Shown here piece after piece: positions 56,644 to 64,000 of a stretch of DNA of 64,000 nt. Within the stretch, counting starts at the first letter, position 1; every line of letters starts with the position of its first letter. The notes beneath the pieces were generated by a model that was not told the DNA's origin, made no database searches, and saw nothing but the letters and a program-made list of their open reading frames with translations. Made by a program: the position numbers and the translations under genes. This DNA comes from Apoderus coryli (Eukaryota; Arthropoda; Insecta; Coleoptera; Attelabidae), in NCBI GenBank assembly GCA_911728435.2, contig OU452198.1:35493902-35557901 (forward strand), read 5' to 3'.

Positions 56644-57717
56644 TTACATTAACAAATGTTGAAAATGTGACCCATTTGATTCCATACAATAATACAGATT
56701 TTGTTCAAATCTATTTCTAACATTTTGTAGCATATCAGGTGTTATGTTTCTGCACTCTTCTGTAATGCGTTGGCGAAGATCTTCTATGGACTCGGGCTTC
56801 GTGGCAAAACATTTATTTTTTAAGTGCCCCCAAAGAAAAAAGTCTAAAGGCGATAAATCCGGTGACCTGGCAGGCCATTCAATTGGGCCCCTTCTTCCAA
56901 TCCACCGTCCAGGGAACCGGTCATCTAAGAACTGTCTTACAGGAGCCACATAGTGCGGAGGTGCTCCATCTTGCTGGAAATAAAGCCGATCAGCAGTATG
57001 ATTTTGGTCATCTTCTATTATTTGTGTTATTAAAGGATCAATTGTGTCTTCAAGCATGTTTAGGTACACTTCACCAGTTAAATTTCCAGGAATAAAAAGT
57101 GGTCCTATAATATGATTTCCTAATATGCCACACCAGACGTTTATTTTTTGAGGATACTGGGTATGAACCTCACGGAATAAATGTGGGTTACTGTCATCCC
57201 AGTAACGGCAATTGTGCCTATTTACAGCTCCATTCAAATAAAATGTGCACTCGTCGGAAAAACAAATGTTAAATAATAATTGCGGATCTTCAATTAAACG
57301 CTGGCTCATTGCTTCACAAAATTGCAGCCTTCTATCAGGATCATCCTCATTTAGTTCCTGTACTAATTTGATTTTGTACGGATGAAATTTGTACGCTTTT
57401 AAAATTCGTATTATGGACGAACGGGAGACACCTGAGGCTTCAGCTAGTTGACGGGTACTTTGACTATGATCCATTTCAACATGCCCTAAAACAGCGACTT
57501 CCACAGCTTCATTTCTGATCGGTTTCTGCGGCTGGTGTTTTACATTACAGACAGATCCGGTATCTACAAACTTTTTAACTAACTTGCCAACGTACACATC
57601 ATTCACATTTTTATCGGGATGTCCCTCATTAAATAAGCGAGCCGTAAGTCTAGCACTACTATTATTTTGAAAATAAAGTTTAACAATTTCAACTCGTTCT
57701 AGAATGGAATAAATCAT
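56644..57717 (-). CDS. DD41D (rosa/Visitor-like) transposase, full-length frame
   Basis: A DDE/D cut-and-paste transposase, expected to bind the element's ends and insert at TA. The N-terminal 'RVEIVKLYFQNNSSARLTAR' and 'STRQLAEASGVSRSSIIRIL' are paired helix-turn-helix regions. Catalytic residues are in 'CFSDECTFYLNG', 'FQQDGAPPHYV' and 'SPDLSPLDFFLWGHL', with 41 residues between the second and third Asp by my count, the DD41D spacing. The motif 'WIGRRGPIEWPARSPD' is typical of this insect group. It ends with TAA at 56644. An in-frame ATG 13 codons upstream (57756) would add a hydrophobic stretch, and I prefer 57717 because homologous-looking sequence begins there. 357 residues, no defects seen, so possibly active. 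Confidence 0.9.
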   Translation of the reverse strand: MIYSILERVEIVKLYFQNNSSARLTARLFNEGHPDKNVNDVYVGKLVKKFVDTGSVCNVKHQPQKPIRNEAVEVAVLGHVEMDHSQSTRQLAEASGVSRSSIIRILKAYKFHPYKIKLVQELNEDDPDRRLQFCEAMSQRLIEDPQLLFNICFSDECTFYLNGAVNRHNCRYWDDSNPHLFREVHTQYPQKINVWCGILGNHIIGPLFIPGNLTGEVYLNMLEDTIDPLITQIIEDDQNHTADRLYFQQDGAPPHYVAPVRQFLDDRFPGRWIGRRGPIEWPARSPDLSPLDFFLWGHLKNKCFATKPESIEDLRQRITEECRNITPDMLQNVRNRFEQNLYYCMESNGSHFQHLLM

Positions 57718-57937
57718 TTTGTACGGTAAAAGTAAAATAACTTGAGAAGCAACCAAACTGAATCAATGAAAAGACTAAAATAAACGGTGTAAATTCTTTT
57801 CCTACACGTATCTGCAGTTTTTATTTCAACAAAAAACGCAAACGATTAGTGAGGAATTTAGTTCTGATAAATAAGATAGTGTTTTTGAAATCCCGTTTTT
57901 CTTCAAAGTAAATAATTTAGAAATGATTGTAGTTGTT

Positions 57938-58286
57938 TTCAGTCGTAATAATTAAAACTTATTTGTATTTCTCATTAATACCAAAATTATCGGCTTAATG
58001 TTTTTAAAGTCGTTTTCGTATTAACTGTTTTAGTAAAATTCGACAAATAGGGTATCATTAGAAAGACAATTTTGTGTCCTTTCAAATGATATGTCATTAG
58101 ACCCCTCTTTCCATTTAAAATTTTAGGGTTGTTACTCACCCCCGCTAGGGGGTTAAAGGCGCAGATCGAAAAATATGTTTAAAATGTGTCCCCCTCAAAA
58201 GCAAAATCGACGTGTCCGAGCATTTTCGCATTCGACTACAAAAAAAAGAGAAAAGCTAGGTGCAATCTTTTCGTTGGACCACCCTG
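57938..58286 (-). repeat. Right terminal inverted repeat of DD41D element
   Basis: Inverted partner of 56200-56548. The long ends must contain the transposase promoter on this side, since the frame starts only about 220 bp away. Confidence 0.85.
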
Positions 58287-58499
58287 TATGTAAAAGAATG
58301 TAAAAAAATTAATTTGTGTTTGTTAAGAGTTTTCCTTTTCTTTTTTTAACTGTTGGTGGGCTGTTTTAGGAGAAACAGGGTTAAGTCACAGAGCATCTCC
58401 TGATTTCCCAATAGTTGTCATTTTTGCAATAGTTTTTGTGATGACACGGGTTGGAAATTAAAGTTATTTATTATTAATAATATATAAAATGAAACTAAC

Positions 58500-58606
58500 C
58501 TGCAATAAGCAAAAATATTTGTGTGTCTAGATTCATTTTGGGTTGTAACAGTATCGCAGTTGGGTGTTTCTTCGCAAGTTTTGCTTCTTTTCATCAACAT
58601 TTCCAT
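58500..58606 (-). CDS. Short conserved frame in exon-like island, unit 2
   Basis: Same frame as 52511-52617, with 'MEMLMKRSKTCEETPNCDTV' and 'NESRHTNIFAYCR' before the donor CAG|gttagt. The island itself runs to 58655, where 'gtttttgcag' precedes 'ATGGAGTTTTCC'. Confidence 0.3.
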
Positions 58607-59291
58607 TGATAGAATGAATTACATTATTGCTATACTCGTTACAGGAAAACTCCATCTGCAAAAACAATTGGTTTAAATTTTAACAGTCAATACAAAATTA
58701 TTCATCAACCAACCTGTTTAAAGTAAATCATGTTTGAGAATTCCCAAATTGGTTTTGTGGCTTTGCGATGTTCATTTCATGGATCAATATAATCTGAGAG
58801 TTGATTAAGGCTGCTCTATAGAAGTACTAATACTTGTTTTTTTTAATAATGTAAAATAAAAGTCCAATTATTGAAATTATAATTCCACATAACAATTTAC
58901 TACTGTTTCAAATTACTTGTCTCTTTATTGAAATTTATTTACGATCAAATTTTCATTTGAAACCCGGTGATAAAAACAAACTTGAAATGTTGAAACCTTT
59001 ATGATATTAAAGTTGTGTATAAGCAAAATGGATTTAAAACGACTTGATTTTGTTAACCCTAATTAAAATAATTTCTTTTATAACTTCAAAAAGAGCAGCC
59101 TTAAACAATGTTCTTCTTATATTGATTACTCTATAGTATATTTTCTGGCTGCCATGGTTCTGAAATACTTTTACTCGAGAGCACTTCTGCAAAAAAAAAG
59201 TAAAACTATTATAAATAAGTTGAACACAGGGATATATGCTATCTGCGTAGACAACTTAGATAATTTTTGAATAGAGTTGAACAATTATTAA

Positions 59292-59568
59292 TTTAATGAA
59301 ATAAAACTCGTCTACTCCACAAATGAACCTTCTATTTGTCTAAGATTTGGAATTCATATGAATATAACACACTTGGATTGTATTTCCTTAAAGTAAAATG
59401 TAGATTAATTTTAGAACTTATGTTTGGAGACGTATGATAACTTATTCTGTATAAAATATCTTACCACTGAAGATGAGAATTCAATTCTCGAAACATGTAT
59501 GGTTATGTAATGATTAATTGACAAATAGAAGGTTCATTTGTGGAGTAGACGAGTTTTATTTCATTAAA
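59292..59568 (+). mobile_element. 277-bp hammerhead-bearing element with perfect 49-bp inverted ends
   Basis: 59292-59340 and 59520-59568 are exact inverted copies containing 'GTCTACTCCACAAATGA'. The rest is non-coding except for the ribozyme-like motif at 59463-59503. Units 1, 3 and 4 of the array lack it, so it inserted after the units diverged or only in this one. Perfect ends imply youth. Confidence 0.85.
59463..59503 (+). ncRNA. Hammerhead ribozyme-like motif with variant core
   Basis: ACCA, CUGAAGA, stem II GAGAAU/AUUCUC (3-nt loop), GAAA, C-AU-G, GUA, UGGU. Stem I (ACCA/UGGU) and stem II pair, but the core has A for the invariant U (CUGAAGA instead of CUGAUGA). This should impair cleavage, although the element is the youngest by its ends. 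Confidence 0.55.
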
Positions 59569-59794
59569 GTTTTAACTCCTCGCATCGAAATGGATTATTA
59601 AAAAAAAATATATTAATTTGGTTAAATTTGTAAAATGATTGTGATTGTATAAGAAAATTTAAAAATGTTACAAATAATAATCAGCTATTAATCTTTTGTG
59701 GGATAACTGTTAATTCTAACAGGCTGATTTTAATAAAATACCATTTCTATATCTACAAATATTTTTCAATTGACTTACACCTCAAAATCGTCGA

Positions 59795-62700
59795 ATATGC
59801 TTCAAAACCAGGAGCCATGTTGCATTGTCCAATTGAAATCTTGATATTTTCGTTTATTTCGATACTACAATCACGAGTCGAGCTACTTTTTAATTTAACG
59901 ACGACTTCGAAAATTGCCACCTCAAAAACTCACAAAAGTCCACAGTTCTGAGGAGCAAATAACACTTTAATTTTTACGCGTTACCGGCGAACGTTGTATG
60001 TTTTAAAATATCTGTAACAAAGAAAGTAATGCTTAGTTATCAACTTAAGCGGATTATTTCTTTGTTTTTTTTTCGAATACATATTATGCCAAATATTAAT
60101 GACTTTATTTGAAGATTACATACCATGTGACTAAACACTTCTGCATTAAAGTCCATTCCTCCATTCCTTTCCATGCTTAACCTTAAATAAACTAGGGCCT
60201 ATGGGCACTCCTGAAATGTACAAAAAAAAAAGTATTTTACCAAATTATACAGTCATTGAAAAGCAATTGATATAGTTTTTGACATGGAAATAAATGGTCA
60301 GTTTACTTATAGTCAATTCAAAAGATTCCTTAGGCTGACATAATTTACAATATTTAAAAATCAAACAGATCAAAATAATTGCCCGTTGATAAATATCCCT
60401 TAGTTGTTAAGCACCCCACGTTTTTAAGGATGTATACGGTTTGTAACTTCATTTTTCTTATTCCTTTTGTATTCTATACATTTAAACATATAAGGTAATT
60501 TTTGCACCCCAACCATCTAGTGGGTATATAGAAATCAGATTGACATTCCTATAGTACCTACCCCCTTGATAAAATTACGGTGTTATCGGAAAATAAATTA
60601 GAAATTAAGTTACGTCTATGAGAGCTCTTTTTAATTTCCAAATATATATTATTATGTATTTTTGGAAGAGTTATTGAGTAATCTAAGAGAAATGACATAT
60701 TTTGACGATTAAACGATTCCTGCCGATGGCTTTGAGGTGAGGCTGAATTTTGAAAAAATTGTTTCTCAGATTCATCCAGATGTACTACAAAATTACCAGA
60801 GTTGAAAGAAAATCTTGAATTACTGTTCTTTTTTAAATAATTATATGTCATTCGTAACATGCGCTGGCATTGGGTTTTTCAAAAAATTGCTTCGATAAAT
60901 AATTCTGTGAGAAGTTTATACAATTACTTTTAGAAGTTAGGTACAAGATTTCTAAATTTAAATAGGTTGATCTAAGAAAGTAAAATTATGAATCAAATAA
61001 GATTTTCAGTTTATCCCGCTCGCTGGGCTGGTGCATTATCGTGCAGCTCTAAATAACTACTGTTTTGGTTTCCTTTAAAAGTCAAGAAATTATCAAGCCA
61101 CCCGCGTAATATAATGCATATGTCCGGCACAAGGTACGGGCTTCAACTTTCTTATTAATAATCACATCGAAAAAATTCCAAAAAAAAAGTTATTTCGAGC
61201 TGCAGGCTGATGTACGCACTACGTTCGCACTTAAAAAGTTATCAGTATTAAAATGAAAATAACTTACACCTAATACGCCTTCCTGTGCTTATACTCCTGC
61301 ATCCATTTTCCATACCAATACTACTACGCTTCACGTAGATCAAAGCACTATTTTTTCGCAAAGCAACACGTTTGGATTAAAAACGTAAGTAGCTCGACAA
61401 CATTAGATATCACATATCGCATTTTTTCACATACGAGTATTATAACACATTACTATTGCGCGATGGACCCGACGCGTCTGCAACATAAAAAATAGAACAT
61501 GTAGTTAAGTATACCAATTTGATCAAGATCAAAAACTTAAGACCCCGTATAACACACGGGCAAAATAATGATCATGTATACAAAAATCTCTTCTAGAAAC
61601 TATAACACACCATTGCAGTTGACCGAAAGATTGTATACTGATGAAAATGTAAAAATCATAAAAAAATTGGAAATCGTATTGAAATATAATAAATTTTAAA
61701 ATATTATACTTATATCCATACGGTCTGTAAGAGTACTCATGATAGGTATTGGAAAACTATAATCAGCACAGTAATTGCACTTCCGGTTATACGAGAAGTT
61801 GTGGTCAACTTGCTTATTTCAAATAGAACAATCTATATAATATTTCATTTCCTGGCTAAAATTCTACATAATTTATGTATTATGTACCTAAGTCTAGCCG
61901 TTTTTGAAGCTTTGGGTTCTAAAATAACTTTTGAAGGTCGACCAAAAAAGGTCATTTGTCCTTATACAGAAATGTTCAAGGCCTATCAATGTGCATGAGG
62001 ATTGTTGTATAGAGGTTTGTTTAACCTGCATTCGTAACATCTCTTGTTACTATTTTTTTAAACGGTGTGGTCTCAAAAAAAAAATTAAAAATTAAAAATT
62101 AAATCAAAAAAACAGTCAAAAGTCAATTTTTTAAAATACAACCTGTGTTTTGGTAATTTTATCTAATGTGACATTAAAAATAAAGAATTTTATTAGATAT
62201 CGAAAACCTAGGTTTCGAGATTTTCACAAGGTCACATTTTTGTTTACAAATGACCTACTCAATTATGAAAATATACAAGGAGAAATTTAAATAAAATGTT
62301 AAATTCGAAAAACTTTAGGATATGACCAAAGTAAACTGTTAGAAGAGAGTTTGCAGATTTAATTTTTATTAATTTTTTCCTAATTTAATTTCAACTTGAT
62401 TAAATTTTGAACTAAAATATATCAAAAAACTTCTTGATGTAACCTATTCGTTTTTTTTTACTAAAGTAGTTGTGGACCATTAAAAGCAGAGGTAGACAAT
62501 CAATTTTAAGCACTTTAAGAATGCAAAAAACTATATTTGTGTTTGCTAAGCGTTTTCCTGTTTTTTTTAACTGCCTGTATGCTGTTTTACGAGAAGCAGG
62601 GTTAAGTTCCCAATAGTTGCCATTTCTGCCATAGATTTTATAATTACATAGAGTATGTCGCTTAATGTTATTATAAAAGTGTATTATTTTGTTTTTTGAT

Positions 62701-63725
62701 ATATTTTTTTTTTCTGAGGAAAATAAAATTCTTTATTATTAATAAAATATAAAATCAAACTAACCTGCAATAAGCAAAAATATTTGAGTGTCTAGATTTA
62801 TTTCGGGTTGTAACAGTATCGCTGTTGGTTGTTTCTTCGCAAGTTTTGCTTCTTTTCATCAACATTTCCATTGTTTGGAATGAATTACGAATAAATTACA
62901 TTATTGCTATACTCGTTACAGGAAAACTCCATCTGGAAAAGCAATTGGTTTTAATTTTAACAGTCAATACAAAATTATTTATTAACCAACCTGTTTAAAG
63001 TATATGACGTTTGAGAATTCCTAAATTGGTTTTGTGAATATAATCTGAGAGTTGATTAAGGCTGCTCTATGGAAATGCTAATACTTGTCTCTTTTAATAA
63101 TGTAAAATCAAATTCCAATTATTAAAATTATAATTCCACATGAGAATGGACTACTTTTTCAAATTACTTCTATCTTTATTGACATTTATTTATGATTAGG
63201 TAAGTTTTAATTTGAAATCCGGTGATAAAAACAGACTTAAATTTTTAAAATATTTGTGATATGAAAGTTGTGTGTAAACATAACCAAAAATGAGTTTTAA
63301 ACGACGACTTGGTTTTGTTAAACTTAATATTTGGAAACAAATTTTGAATTTTATTACTTCAAAAAAAGAGCAGCCTTAAATAAAGTTCTTCCTATTGATT
63401 ACTGTAGTATCTTTTCTGTCTGCCATGGTTCTGAAATACTTTTACTCGAGAGCACTTCTGCAAAAAAAAGTAAAATTATTATAAATAAGTTGAACACACA
63501 CACCTATAGGTATGTTATTTCCATGGACAACTTATATTATATATATATTATTATATTTTTTAAATAGTTTAGAAGAAAATTTAAAAATGGTATAAATAAT
63601 AATCAGATGTGAGCAGCTATTAATTTTTCGTGGGATAACTGTTATTTCTAACAGGATGATTTTAAAAAATACCACTTCTATATCTACAAATATTTTTCAA
63701 TTGACTTACACCTCAAAATCGTCGA
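59795..63725 (-). repeat. Tandem unit 3 (type A)
   Basis: Nearly identical to unit 1 in its right third and in the 49960-50560 segment (60290-60890 here). Islands recur, for example 60121-60219, 61270-61480 and 62765-62932, with the same border signals. Confidence 0.75.
62765..62871 (-). CDS. Short conserved frame in exon-like island, unit 3
   Basis: Same frame as in units 1 and 2, differing from unit 1 only near the end ('IFAYCR' rather than 'IFANYR'). The donor CAG|gttagt and the acceptor 'cttttccag' at the other island edge (62932) are kept. Confidence 0.3.
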
Positions 63726-64000
63726 ATATGCTTCAAAACCAGGAGCCATGTTGCAATTGTCCAATTGAAATCTTGATATTTTCGTTTCTTTCGATAATAC
63801 AATCACGAGTCGAGCTACTTTTTAATTTAACGACAACGACTTCGAAAATCGCAATTGACACCTCAAAAACTCACAAACGTCCACAGTTCCGAGGAGCAAA
63901 TAACACTTTAACATTTACGCGTTACCGGCGAACGTTGCTTGATTTAAAATATCTGTAACAAAGAAAGTATTGTTTAGTTATCAACTTAAACGGTTTATTT
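63726..64000 (-). repeat. Tandem unit 4 (type B), cut by window end
   Basis: Matches the start of unit 2 (53496-53770) with about four substitutions in 270 bases, while unit 1 and unit 3 starts differ by indels too. This confirms the dimeric period. Confidence 0.85.

Larger units (their letters stand above)
56200..58286 (-). mobile_element. Apparently intact DD41D Tc1/mariner-type transposon, about 349-bp inverted ends
   Basis: Starts 'CAGGGTGGTCCAACG' after TA (56198-56199) and ends 'CCACCCTG' before TA (58287-58288). The terminal inverted repeats (about 56200-56548 and 57938-58286) differ at only a few positions by eye, and the transposase frame between them is open. The 2,087-bp element sits in tandem unit 2. 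Units 1 and 3 lack it. Confidence 0.9.
53496..59794 (-). repeat. Tandem unit 2 (type B), with DD41D and hammerhead elements inserted
   Basis: Contains the DD41D transposon (56200-58286) and the short hammerhead element (59292-59568). 54180-54560 is unit-specific: units 1 and 3 have different sequence there (about 49960-50560 and 60290-60890). Island signals as in unit 1, for example acceptor 'tgttacag' near 53729 and donor near 53478. Confidence 0.75.
49431..64000. repeat. Tandem array of about 4-kb units in an A-B-A-B pattern
   Basis: The anchor 'atatgcttcaaaaccagg' occurs at 49431, 53496, 59795 and 63726. Units are 4,065, 6,299 (about 3,930 without two inserted elements) and 3,931 bp, and a fourth is cut by the window end. 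Units 1 and 3 share variants at the start ('acgacgacttcg') and near-identical right ends (53108-53495 against 63331-63725). Units 2 and 4 share other variants ('acgacaacgacttcg'). The repeating period is therefore a dimer of about 10.2-10.4 kb. No protein family was recognised in the unit. Confidence 0.9.

Overview
This is an AT-rich, intron-containing, transposon-dominated animal chromosome segment. The mix of element families (mariner, DD41D Tc1/mariner relatives, P-like THAP transposase, Crypton-like tyrosine recombinases, Penelope-like elements, CR1/Jockey-type LINEs) and the fatty acyl-CoA reductase gene point to an insect, probably a beetle. The order-level assignment is inference. There is no operon structure, and no tRNA, rRNA or CRISPR was recognised.

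Two ordinary host genes are visible, both broken up by transposon-filled introns. On the + strand, the last three exons of a lysocardiolipin acyltransferase/AGPAT-type gene lie at 4046-4242, 4431-4615 and 13258-13600. Its 8.6 kb intron holds a THAP-domain relic, a mariner split by LINE insertions, a tyrosine-recombinase relic and a Penelope-like element. On the - strand, a fatty acyl-CoA reductase gene runs from 30039 down to 23464 in eight exons that I could join phase by phase. Its introns hold LINE relics and a GC-rich DD41D transposon. Its short last exon was not found. The two genes act in separate lipid pathways: cardiolipin/phospholipid remodelling, and fatty alcohol/wax synthesis.

Layout: 1-2640 is one copy of a dispersed repeat whose paralogue at 19170-23190 carries a P-like element (8-bp target duplication) and a LINE. 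2640-19170 is the acyltransferase gene plus elements. 23460-30040 is the reductase gene. 30650-42200 is a graveyard of a Crypton-like relic, a Penelope-like element, a long-TIR transposon, LINEs and a MITE. 43735-46958 is a 113-bp satellite organised as 339-bp trimers. 47054-49430 is a 203-bp satellite interrupted by a LINE. 49431-64000 is a tandem array of about 4-kb units in an alternating A-B-A-B pattern (dimer of about 10.2 kb), with an apparently intact DD41D transposon in one B unit.

Two points stand out. First, a family of short elements with 'TCTACTCCACAAATGA' ends carries type-I hammerhead-ribozyme-like motifs at six places. In the better copies, stem I and stem II sequences change while pairing is kept. 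Second, the 4-kb tandem units keep a series of exon-like islands with splice-site consensus on the - strand. I could run no searches or folding, so family names rest on motifs read by eye.
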